DNA from: Sva-07 sp963743825
GTDB taxonomy: Bacteria > Actinomycetota > Acidimicrobiia > Acidimicrobiales > Ilumatobacteraceae
Direction of reading: 5' to 3'
Length of the DNA stretch: 64,000 bases
NCBI GenBank assembly: GCA_963743825.1
Contig: CAVURC010000003.1
Coordinates: 168,150-232,149 of the forward strand
Shown here: positions 17,891-25,478 of the stretch, in pieces
Position numbering within the stretch: position 1 is the first letter of the stretch
How the letters are laid out: every line of letters starts with the position of its first letter
The notes under the pieces: model-generated
Told to the model about the DNA's origin: nothing
Seen by the model: the letters and a program-made list of their open reading frames with translations, nothing else
Database searches by the model: none
Program-made: the position numbers and the translations under genes

Positions 17891-17998
17891 GTGGCTGAAT
17901 CAAGAGGTCTCACCCCCGTCGAACCCACGCAGCGTGACCGGATCTCCCGCTCCGTGTTGACGGTTGGGTTTGGTCAAGATAGATTCAAGTTCCTGTAA
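17891..17998 (+). CDS. Possible 35-residue small protein
   Basis: GTG 17891 follows a near-perfect AAGGAGG with 3-bp spacing, and the frame runs 35 codons to TAA (ending GFGQDRFKFL). No family is recognised. Its last codons contain the TCAAGAT segment that can pair with the downstream leader, so translation could affect folding of that leader. Real status unknown. Confidence 0.35.
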   Translation: MAESRGLTPVEPTQRDRISRSVLTVGFGQDRFKFL

Positions 17999-18139
17999 AG
18001 GATCTGACAGACGCCGGGCGGCGTTGGGATGATCGCCCATAGTCTCCGCAAGGAGCACCGAGAATGGAGTTCAACATCATGAACAACGGCGCAACCTGGG
18101 GCTGAGGCCCGGCGATTCGATCTTGATTGTTCAAGATAG
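17974..18139 (+). ncRNA. Candidate structured leader RNA / riboswitch-like element upstream of the GGDEF-EAL gene
   Basis: Nested complementary segments: CGCCGGGC (18012-18019) with GCCCGGCG (18107-18114); CTCC-GCAA-GGAG hairpin with a GNRA loop (18044-18055); GTTCA/TGAAC hairpin (about 18069-18083); ATCTTGA-TTGT-TCAAGAT hairpin (18120-18137). ATCTTGA at 18120-18126 can instead pair with an identical TCAAGAT far upstream (17974-17980), so two exclusive folds exist, as in switching leaders. The main start codon at 18202 is 62 nt downstream. The sequence does not match the c-di-GMP-I, c-di-GMP-II or c-di-AMP riboswitch consensus that I know. Confidence 0.45.
18064..18105 (+). CDS. Possible 13-residue leader peptide inside the structured leader
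   Basis: ATG 18064, preceded by AAGGAG at 8-bp spacing, encodes MEFNIMNNGATWG and stops at TGA 18103-18105. Its Shine-Dalgarno forms the 3' side of the GNRA-capped hairpin, and its stop abuts the GCCCGGCG strand. Translation would therefore compete with the RNA fold, as in attenuation leaders. Confidence 0.35.
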   Translation: MEFNIMNNGATWG

Positions 18140-18201
18140 AAGTTCCCGCGGTCGATAGATCTCGGGGACGTCACCAGGCGTTCCTGCAATGGGAGCACCG
18201 C

Positions 18202-20804
18202 GTGACGACTTCTCAATCAACGTCGAGCACACAAAGTAGTAGTGATCAAGCGGCGAGCACTTCGACGCGTTTCTCGAGGCGATTTCGGCCCCGAGCGACG
18301 GGTCGAAGTGCTCGCCGTCTTGTTGACCGCCATTGCCACTGCGCTCATCCTGACGCTTCCGGACGTCACCGAGTCCACCCGACCGTCGCCGGCCATCGTG
18401 ATCGCCGTCCTCGCGGTCGGCTTCGCGGCGACCGAGTTCTCCGTCTTCAAGTTCACCTTTCGACGCGAGTCGATCAGGTTCTCGGTCTCCGAGATCCCAC
18501 TGGCGTTCAGCCTGGTGTACCTCGCCCCGGGGCCGGCGGTGGCGGTGCGGGTGCTCGGTTACATCGCCGTAGTGCTTCTCACGCTCCGGTTGCCGCTCTA
18601 CAAGGTGGCGTTGAATGTTGCGATGCTCGCCTTCGAGGTCGCTCTCGGCTTCGTCGTGTTCCGTGGAATCCTCCAGTCCATTGGTTCTGATGACACGGAA
18701 CTCGTTGTCGCGGCAATTGTCACGACTGCCATCTGCGGCCTCGTGTCATCGATGATCGTGTCATTGGCGATCTCGCAGTTCGAGGGCGGGCTCTGGAGCC
18801 GTATCGGCACCGAACTTCGTCTCGCCTGGTGGCTCTTCCTCGTGAACGCGACCCTTGCCGGCATGGTGTTGGGGCTCAACCTGATTTCGCCGTACCTCGT
18901 GCTGGTGGCACTCGTCCCGCTCGGTGTGATCTGGTACATCATCAAGGCCTACGGCGCGCTCGACCAGCGTCTGCGTGACCTCGATGCGGTCCATGGGTTC
19001 ACCGGCCAGGTCGGCCAGTCCCTCGATCCCGACGAGATCATCTGCGCCGCTGTTGCCCAGACCGCTGAAATTCTTCGCACCGACGCCGCCGCGGTCGTCC
19101 TCTTCAACGACAGCGACGGGGCGATTCTGAGGATCCACGGCATCGTCGGGCTGCATCTGCCCACCGACGCCGAGGACGAGAACTGGCGATCGCTGATCAT
19201 GTCGGAACGGGTGACGCTGGTGTCGGGCGACGAACTCGACCCTCTCAAGACCGATCGGGTCGACGATCGTCGAGATGATGGTCGCTCCGATCCGTGACGG
19301 GTCCGGCGTCATCGGACTGCTCGTGGTCGGTGGCAGGACCGGTGCAGGTAAGCGGTTCGGAAGCGATGACATCGTGCGTCTCCAGAATCTCACCGAACAA
19401 CTCACGGCGAGTCTTCGTCGAGGCATGCTGCACCAGCGGATCGAGCGCGAGGCACGCCACGATGGGCTGACCGGCCTCCCCAACCGGCTCTCGTTCGAGC
19501 GTTCGGTCATCGACGCCGCGGAAACAAGGTCGTCGGACGATCTGCTGTTCGTGATGATGGTCGACCTCGACCGTTTCGCGGAAGTCAACGACACGCTGGG
19601 CCACCATGCCGGAGACGAACTGCTCATCGAGGTCGGCGAACGCCTGAGTGCGGTGATCGGCCCCGACGACGTCCTGGCACGACTGGCCAGCGACGAGTTC
19701 GCCATCGTCGGACATCGCCCGACACACGCCGACATGGTGGAGTTCGCCTGGACCTGCGTCCGCAACGTCGGTCGCCCGGTGACACTCGACGGCCTCGAGA
19801 TCGTCGTGACGGCCAGCGCAGGTGTGGCCCTGATCGACGGTGACCACGAGGAGGGTGCGCCGCTCCGGTACGCCGACATCGCGATGTTCAATGCCAAGAC
19901 GCAACGCCTCGGGGTCGAGGTGTACCGCAGCGAGATCGATCGCCGTACACCCGCTCGCCTTGCGATGCTCGGCGACCTCCGCGCCGCCATCGAGGGCGGC
20001 GACCTCCGCGTTCACCTGCAACCAAAACTCGACCTCAACTCGGGCACCGTCGTCGGCGCAGAAGCACTCGTGCGGTGGACCCATCCGGTCCGAGGCATCG
20101 TGTCACCAGCTCAGTTCGTCAGGGTCGCCGAGGACACCGGGCTGATCAAGCAGCTCACCGACGTGATGCTCCATCGTGGCATCGGCCATCTCCGGGAGAT
20201 CCACGACCGTGGCTACCACCTCGGAATGGCCGTGAACCTGTCGACCCACGACCTCCTCGACACGAAGCTCGCTCAGCGCGTCGAGCAGCACCTGAACGCC
20301 AACGGCGTCGATGCATCGATGCTCACACTCGAGATCACCGAGTCGTCACTGCTGATCGACGCACCGCGCGCACGATCCACCATCAACGAACTCCACGAAG
20401 TCGGTGTCCGCCTGTCGATCGACGACTTCGGGACCGGCTACTCGTCGCTCAGCTACCTGCGCCGATTGCCGGTGGCCGAGTTGAAGATCGATCAGAGCTT
20501 CGTCGCGAACCTGCTGCTCGACGAGCAGGACGAGGTGATCGTGCGTTCGACGATCGATCTCGGGCACAACCTGGGCCTGGTCGTGGTGGCCGAGGGCGTC
20601 GAGAACAACGAGGTGCTCGAACGGCTCCGAGAGTTCGGCTGCGACATCGCCCAGGGCTACTGCATCTCGCGCCCGCTGGATCCGGGGCACTTCAATTCGT
20701 GGCTGGAGAACACCAACTTGCCGAGCCTGAAGGCCGATCCGCTCGACTTCTCCCGCTGGGTCGACGCCGGGGAACCGGCCGAAATCGCTCAGTCGCACGA
20801 CTGA
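18202..20804 (+). CDS. Membrane GAF-GGDEF-EAL protein (cyclic-di-GMP turnover), frame-disrupted
   Basis: Corrected length about 866 aa: six to seven transmembrane helices (about 30-250), a GAF domain (about 270-400), GGDEF domain (GLTGLPNRLSFERS...DLDRFAEVNDTLGHHAGDELL...RLASDEFA) and EAL domain. The GGDEF signature is SDEF preceded by Ala, so cyclase activity is doubtful. The EAL residues are intact: EALVRW, NLS, EITES, DDFGTGYSS, KIDQSF, AEGVE and AQGY. The protein is therefore probably a phosphodiesterase with a regulatory GGDEF. Two single-base insertions break the frame, at CCCC 18289-18292 and GGG 19257-19259. GTG 18202 (GGGAG upstream) is preferred; without the first correction, translation would begin at GTG 18242. 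Confidence 0.83.
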
Positions 20805-20839
20805 CAGGGATTTCCGCAGGGGCCGTTTGGCACATGTGC

Positions 20840-20857
20840 CCCCCGGTCGACCGGGGG
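20840..20857. promoter_or_regulatory. 18-bp perfect palindrome CCCCCGGTCGACCGGGGG before the hydrolase gene
   Basis: The palindrome lies 36 bp after the GGDEF-EAL stop and 12 bp before the next start, overlapping the probable promoter (GATACT-like box at about 20857-20862). It may act as operator, as terminator of the upstream gene, or both. There is no T-run. Confidence 0.5.
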
Positions 20858-20868
20858 ATACTGGAGTT

Positions 20869-21768
20869 GTGAGCAAGCGACTGCCCCTCCAACACGTCAC
20901 CATCCACGGCCATGACGTCGGATTCCGGCGCGGCGGTTCGGGTGAGCCGATCCTGTTGATCCACGGGCTGGCAGGGAGTTCGCGAACCTGGGACGACGTG
21001 ATCCCGACGCTCACCGAACACCATGATGTGATCGCCCCCGATCTTCTCGGACACGGCGAGTCGGCCAAGCCGGTCGGCGACTACTCACTCGGCGCATTCG
21101 CGAGTGGGCTGCGTGACTTCCTGTCGGTCCTCGACGTACCGAGCGTGACGATCGTGGGCCACTCATTCGGCGGCGGGGTGGCGATGCAGCTCGCCTACCA
21201 ACACCCGCATCTCGTCGATCGGCTGGTGTTGGTCGGCAGTGGTGGACTCGGTCGTGAGGTGTCGTGGCTGTTGCGCATGCTCACCCTCCCGGGCGCCGAG
21301 TACCTGATGCCGATCGGATTCCCGAAGCCACTGGTCGATCGGGCGACCGACGTCGGTCGTCAGCTGGGTCGGCGGAACATCCGCTCGCCCAAGCTTGCCG
21401 AGATGTGGCGGGCGTACTCGTCGCTTGCCGGGGCGCCGAACCGGTCGGCATTCGTGCGGACGATGCGCGGGGTGATCGAGCCGACGGGCCAGATGGTCAA
21501 CGCCACCGACCGGCTCTACCTGGCGGCCCACATCCCGACGCTCATCGTGTGGGGTGAGAACGACGGCATCATCCCGGTTTCGCACGCCTACGCCGCGCAC
21601 GAACTGATCCCGACGAGCCGGCTCGAGATCCTCGACGGTGTGGGGCACTTCCCGCACGTCGAGGCGGCGGAGCAGTTCTGCGATGTGCTCCTCGACTTCA
21701 TGAACACCACGAAGCCGGCCTCGACTCATCACGAGGCGTTGCGCGACGTGCTCCTCGAGCGAAGCTGA
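20869..21768 (+). CDS. Alpha/beta-fold hydrolase
   Basis: 299 aa from GTG 20869 (VSKRLPLQHVTIHGHDVGF). LLIHGLAGSSRTWDDV is the oxyanion loop, VGHSFGGG the nucleophile elbow, WGENDGIIPVSHA the acid and GVGHFPHVE the catalytic His. It belongs to the broad group of epoxide-hydrolase/haloperoxidase/C-C-hydrolase-like enzymes. A longer frame back to 20827 has no homologous sequence, and the -10-like ATACTG box directly before the GTG suggests a leaderless message. No substrate can be assigned. Confidence 0.82.
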   Translation: MSKRLPLQHVTIHGHDVGFRRGGSGEPILLIHGLAGSSRTWDDVIPTLTEHHDVIAPDLLGHGESAKPVGDYSLGAFASGLRDFLSVLDVPSVTIVGHSFGGGVAMQLAYQHPHLVDRLVLVGSGGLGREVSWLLRMLTLPGAEYLMPIGFPKPLVDRATDVGRQLGRRNIRSPKLAEMWRAYSSLAGAPNRSAFVRTMRGVIEPTGQMVNATDRLYLAAHIPTLIVWGENDGIIPVSHAYAAHELIPTSRLEILDGVGHFPHVEAAEQFCDVLLDFMNTTKPASTHHEALRDVLLERS

Positions 21769-21775
21769 ACCCGCG

Positions 21776-22327
21776 TCAGCGGCGACGTGCCACGATCGTC
21801 GCCGTCCCGTCGCCCTCGTGCGCATCGAGGATGTCGAACTCACCGAACGCTGCGACGAGTTCGCCCGGTGGGGCATGGAACGGCCCTGGTGAGTCGGCGC
21901 CGACCTCGGACAGGACGGTGACGATGGCGATGCCACCCACGACGAGCCGTTCGACGATCTGCGCGTAGATCGACGGCTGGCGGAACCGTTGGCAGACGAT
22001 CACGTCTGCGGTCGTCGGCTCGGCCGGCAGACCGATGTCGAGGTCGGTCACCCGTGCGTCGATCCGGTCGGCGAGGCCTGCGGCGTGTGCCGCTGCCGTG
22101 AGCGCCTCGATCGCAATCGGCGACACGTCGAGTGCAACGACATCCAGACCGCGCTGCGCGAGCCACAGCGATTGGCTGCCGAGGCCGCACGCGATGTCGA
22201 TCGCGACGCCGGTGTCGGGCAGGAGTTCGATGAGGTCAGCCCGCGCGTCCACTGCGTCGGGGGCTCGCGGGCCGGGTGGCGAGGCGGATCGGTACCGGTC
22301 GTCCCAACGTGTGGCGTCGTCGTGCAT
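21776..22327 (-). CDS. Class I SAM-dependent methyltransferase
   Basis: 183 aa. WDDRYRSA at the N-terminus and the SAM-binding motif I IDIACGLGSQSLWLAQRG, acidic VVALDVSPIAIEAL, and TDLDIGLP (motif II/III) define a Rossmann-fold methyltransferase resembling the TehB/thiopurine group. It converges on the hydrolase gene, with stops 7 bp apart. Substrate unknown. Confidence 0.8.
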   Translation of the reverse strand: MHDDATRWDDRYRSASPPGPRAPDAVDARADLIELLPDTGVAIDIACGLGSQSLWLAQRGLDVVALDVSPIAIEALTAAAHAAGLADRIDARVTDLDIGLPAEPTTADVIVCQRFRQPSIYAQIVERLVVGGIAIVTVLSEVGADSPGPFHAPPGELVAAFGEFDILDAHEGDGTATIVARRR

Positions 22328-22433
22328 GTCACCATCTTCTCAGTGTGTGCGTCTCGGTGTCGCGCCGGTGCGATTGCTCGCGTCGGCCGAGGAATGTGGT
22401 GTCGGCAGTGCGCCGCGTGGGATCATCGACGGT

Positions 22434-22985
22434 GTGAACGACATCGACGAAGGTTCCTCCATCCAGACCTCGACCGGCTGGCTGTCGCCGGAGGACCTCG
22501 AGCTGGTGCGGGCCAATGTGCCGCTCGTGTACGTCGATGCGGTACCGGTACGGGTGGATTCGTTGGGCAACGTGACCAAGGTCGGCCTGCTCTTACGTGT
22601 TGCCTCTGATGGAACGATCAGCCGGATGGTGGTCACGGGCCGCGTGCTGTTCGGCGAACGAGTCCGTGAGGCGCTGATGAGGCACTGCGAGAAGGATCTG
22701 GGGCCCATGGCGCTGCCGCGGGTACCCGCGAATCCGTCGCCGTTCACCGTGGTCGAGTACTTCCCGAACCCCGACCGATCGGGCTTCTACGACCCGCGCC
22801 ACCACGCCGTGAGCCTCGCCTACGTGGTGCCGGTCGAGGGCGACTGCGAGCCGACACAGAAGGCCCTCGATCTGTCGTGGTTCACGCCCGAGGAGGCCGT
22901 CAGCGACGAGGTCATCGCCCAGATGACCAGCGGGCACGACCGCCTGATCCGTCTCGCGCTCGCCCACGTCGGCAAGTTGCCGTGA
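22434..22985 (+). CDS. Nudix-related DUF4916 protein
   Basis: 183 aa from GTG 22434. GWLSPEDLELVRANVPLVYVDAVPVRVDSLGNVTKVGLLLR, VREALMRHCEKDLGPMALPRVP and FYDPRHHAVSLAYVVPV...ALDLSWFTPEEA are characteristic of the actinobacterial DUF4916 family, which has a Nudix fold with a degenerate Nudix box (REALMRHCEKDLG). A nucleotide-processing role is expected, but substrates are undefined. An upstream extension of the frame is not conserved in composition. Confidence 0.83.
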   Translation: MNDIDEGSSIQTSTGWLSPEDLELVRANVPLVYVDAVPVRVDSLGNVTKVGLLLRVASDGTISRMVVTGRVLFGERVREALMRHCEKDLGPMALPRVPANPSPFTVVEYFPNPDRSGFYDPRHHAVSLAYVVPVEGDCEPTQKALDLSWFTPEEAVSDEVIAQMTSGHDRLIRLALAHVGKLP

Positions 22986-22988
22986 CGC

Positions 22989-23306
22989 TCAGATCACGTA
23001 CCCGAGCACCCAGAGCGTGACCATGCCCGCTCCGAGGGCGCCAATCAGATTGCGGGTCGACCAGGCAACGACGATGGCCGCGGCGATCGCGCCGACCTCC
23101 GCGGTTTCGATCCCACTTGCACCTTGACCGCCGGCGATCAGGTTGACGGTGAGGGCCGACAGCACCGCAGGGCCGACATAGCGCAGCGCTCTGGTGACGT
23201 TCGCCGGGAGCGGGCGATCGGCGAGGAACACGATGAGACCCGTCCGCGAGACATAGGTGATGAAGCCGATCGCGAGCACGGCCGACAGCGCTGCGGCGAG
23301 ACTCAC
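22989..23306 (-). CDS. azlD: AzlD-family branched-chain amino acid exporter small subunit
   Basis: 105 aa and four hydrophobic helices (FITYVSRTGLIVFLADRPLP, ALRYVGPAVLSALTVNLIAGG, AIVVAWSTRNLIGALGAGMVTLWVLGYVI). The length and the T-R-x-x...P-x-x pattern are typical of AzlD. The start GTG 23306 overlaps the azlC stop (GTGA), so it is translationally coupled to the large subunit. It works with AzlC as an exporter of branched-chain or related amino acids. Confidence 0.85.
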   Translation of the reverse strand: MSLAAALSAVLAIGFITYVSRTGLIVFLADRPLPANVTRALRYVGPAVLSALTVNLIAGGQGASGIETAEVGAIAAAIVVAWSTRNLIGALGAGMVTLWVLGYVI

Positions 23307-24061
23307 GACGAGGTCGCCCGGCTGGCCATCCGGTGGCTCTGAGCGAGATCGGCGATGTAGCCGGCGGTCACTCCGCTGATCGCTCCGAGGAGGATGCCGC
23401 CATTGTTGGGAAGTTCGAGGGCAAGCAGGCAGATGCCCGCGCCCGTGATCGCTGCGACGATGCCCGGTCGGTTGGTGAGGCCGAGGACGACCAGCCCGGA
23501 GAACATGATTGCCGGTGCAACGTCGAGGCGCCACGCTGTCGGAATCGCGGATCCTACGAACATGCCGAGGGTGACGGTGAGCGTCCACGAGACGAAATAG
23601 AAGATCCCGGCGGTGAGATAGAAGCGTCGCCAGTCTCGCGACGACAGCTCGACGCGCACGCTGGACAACGCGAACAGCTGGTCGATCAGGAAGAACGGAC
23701 CGACCCATCGGAACCACTTCGGTTGGTCGGTGAACCGTGGCGACAGCGCAGCGCTGTACATCACGTGGCGCAGGTTGATGACGCCGGCTGTGGCAACGAG
23801 CGTGAACCACGTCGCCGTGGCGGCCAGGCTGACGGTGGCGAGTTGCGAAGCGCCGGCGAACACGAAGATGTTGGTCGACCATGCAACAGGGGTCGGCATC
23901 GCCGATTCGGTGATTGCCACGCCGAGCACGAGGGCAAAGGGGATCGCCGGGATGAAGAGCGGGATGGCGCGTCGGAGGGCGTCGCTGGTCAGCGGATCGG
24001 TTCTCGCGCTCGGATGGGCGGTCGGCATCGTCGGCCAGGCTAAGCGGGTCGGCTCGGGCAT
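23303..24061 (-). CDS. azlC: AzlC-family branched-chain amino acid exporter large subunit
   Basis: About 252 aa (241 if ATG 24028 is the start). LRRAIPLFIPAIPFALVLGVAI, FVFAGASQLATVSLAA and NLRHVMYSAAL(S/T)P are signatures of the AzlC/LIV-E family. About seven transmembrane helices. Co-expressed with azlD through a 4-bp overlap. It is divergent from the DNA glycosylase gene with only about 40 bp between start codons, so their promoters overlap. Confidence 0.87.
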   Translation of the reverse strand: MPEPTRLAWPTMPTAHPSARTDPLTSDALRRAIPLFIPAIPFALVLGVAITESAMPTPVAWSTNIFVFAGASQLATVSLAATATWFTLVATAGVINLRHVMYSAALSPRFTDQPKWFRWVGPFFLIDQLFALSSVRVELSSRDWRRFYLTAGIFYFVSWTLTVTLGMFVGSAIPTAWRLDVAPAIMFSGLVVLGLTNRPGIVAAITGAGICLLALELPNNGGILLGAISGVTAGYIADLAQSHRMASRATSS

Positions 24062-24102
24062 CCCGTGTGCGACCCTGGTACAGCGCCTACCATGCAGCTT
24101 CG

Positions 24103-24990
24103 ATGCCCGAAGGCGACACGATCCACCGGTCCGCCAGCGCCATGCGTACCGCGCTCGCCGGCAAGCCGATGGTGCGGTTCGATGCCCCTCGCCTCATCGG
24201 CCCGTCGCCACAGGCTGGTCGGATCATCGAGACCGTCGAGAGTCACGGAAAGCATCTGATGGTCGAGTGGGATGACGGGATCGTGCTCGACACCCACATG
24301 CGGATGAGCGGTTCGTGGCATCTGTATCGAGCGGGTGACCGTTGGAGGAGTCCGTATACGCAGATGCGGGCGGCGATCGAGGTTGCCGACTGGGTGGCGG
24401 TGTGCTTCAGCGCTCCCAACGTCGAGACATATCGCCACATCGACAAGCGACGTCATCCTGGAATGGGTCGGCTGGGGCCCGATCTCTGCACAGCGGACAC
24501 CGATCTCGGTGCCGTGGTGAATCTGTTGCTCACCTACCCCGATCCAACGGCCCGGCTCGGTGAAGTTCTGCTCGACCAGCGGGTGATGTGCGGCGTCGGC
24601 AACGTCTACCGCTGTGAGGTGCTCTGGGCGACTGGGCTGAGCCCGTATGCGCAGGTCGGCTCCATCAGCGAGCACGACGCCATCCGGCTCGTCAACACTG
24701 CGGCCACGATGTTGCGGTCGAATCTGCATCACGCCAAGCGCGTGACCTCAGCCGGGACCAGGGGTGGCCTCGCGGTGTACGGCCGAAATGGACAACGTTG
24801 TGGGCGTTGCGGCGAAACGGTCGAGTGTCGCCGGATGGGCGAACACAACCGGATCCTGTACTGGTGCCCGGGTTGCCAGACGCATCTCGACCCGAAACTC
24901 GAACGATCGAGCGACGACACTCCGATGGACCCGCACCCGGCCGCCCAACGCTGGCTCGCCGATCTCCCCTGGAACCGCGACGCCGGCTAG
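24103..24990 (+). CDS. nei: Endonuclease VIII-type DNA glycosylase/AP lyase (Fpg/Nei family)
   Basis: 295 aa beginning exactly at MPEGDTIHR, where Pro2 is the Schiff-base nucleophile and Glu3 the catalytic acid. ESHGKHLMVEWDDGIVLDTHMRMSGSW holds the conserved lysine, followed by the helix-two-turn-helix segment LLDQRVMCGVGNVYRCEVLW and a C-terminal zinc finger CGRCGETV...WCPGCQ. The PEGDTIHR opening is of the Nei2 type, excising oxidised pyrimidines. The ATG at 24103 is fixed by the chemistry of the N-terminus. Confidence 0.93.
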   Translation: MPEGDTIHRSASAMRTALAGKPMVRFDAPRLIGPSPQAGRIIETVESHGKHLMVEWDDGIVLDTHMRMSGSWHLYRAGDRWRSPYTQMRAAIEVADWVAVCFSAPNVETYRHIDKRRHPGMGRLGPDLCTADTDLGAVVNLLLTYPDPTARLGEVLLDQRVMCGVGNVYRCEVLWATGLSPYAQVGSISEHDAIRLVNTAATMLRSNLHHAKRVTSAGTRGGLAVYGRNGQRCGRCGETVECRRMGEHNRILYWCPGCQTHLDPKLERSSDDTPMDPHPAAQRWLADLPWNRDAG

Positions 24991-25025
24991 GACGTACACG
25001 ATGTGTCAGACACATCGTGTACGTC
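24991..25025. terminator. 35-bp near-perfect palindrome, bidirectional terminator
   Basis: Two 17-bp arms (GACGTACACGATGTGTC and its reverse complement) surround a single A. It begins at the base after the nei stop and ends 4 bp before the stop of the convergent split-barrel gene, so it can terminate both. Its inner 14-bp arms recur identically at 25447-25475. Confidence 0.8.
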
Positions 25026-25028
25026 ACG

Positions 25029-25430
25029 TCAGCCTCGGCCGAGGATGCGTTCGACGGCGATCTCGATGACGACGCGATCATTGCGTTGCTTCGGTTCGCG
25101 GTACCTCGCGGCGTACCCCTCGACTCCCGCCCGCACGCCGTCGGGGTCGGTGACGAGTCGCACCGGCCCCTCGAGGCTCAGCCAGCGTCCACCATCGACC
25201 TGGCACACGGCCGCCCGGAGCCCCGCTGCCTGCATCCGCTCGACATTGCGGGCCTTTTGTGATCCGGCCCAGGTGATCACCCGCGCCGTCTGCGCGGCGA
25301 CGTCGTAACTGAATCCGACCGCAACGACGTGCGGTGAGAGATCCTCGCGCAACGTCGTCAGTGTTGCCTGGTGATACTCGCGCAGGAACGTCAGCACCTC
25401 GTCGGGCAGATCGGCTGGTTCGAGCGCCAT
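25029..25430 (-). CDS. PPOX-class split-barrel flavin/F420-dependent protein
   Basis: 133 aa. ADLPDEVLTFLREYHQATLTTLREDLSPHVVAVGFSYDV, ARVITWAGSQKARNVER and GRWLSLEGPVRLVTD match the TIGR03618-like group of F420-dependent or FMN-dependent pyridoxamine-phosphate-oxidase-fold proteins. ATG 25430 gives the family N-terminus; a longer frame merely reads through the upstream palindrome. The gene is bracketed by two copies of the same palindromic terminator, making it an isolated transcription unit. Substrate unknown. Confidence 0.82.
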   Translation of the reverse strand: MALEPADLPDEVLTFLREYHQATLTTLREDLSPHVVAVGFSYDVAAQTARVITWAGSQKARNVERMQAAGLRAAVCQVDGGRWLSLEGPVRLVTDPDGVRAGVEGYAARYREPKQRNDRVVIEIAVERILGRG

Positions 25431-25446
25431 CACGCCGTTGTAGCCG

Positions 25447-25475
25447 GTACACGATGTGTCTGACACATCGTGTAC
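25447..25475. terminator. Second copy of the GTACACGATGTGTC palindrome, terminator of the ABC permease gene
   Basis: GTACACGATGTGTC, a central T, and the exact reverse complement (25462-25475). It lies 3 bp beyond the permease stop codon (minus strand) and 17 bp before the split-barrel start. The arms are identical to those at 24993-25023. Confidence 0.8.
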
Positions 25476-25478
25476 GGG

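Noticed and set aside
17974..18139. Assignment of the leader to the c-di-GMP-I (GEMM) riboswitch
   Set aside because: Apart from a GNRA hairpin, the conserved GEMM core nucleotides are not present, so a known class cannot be claimed.
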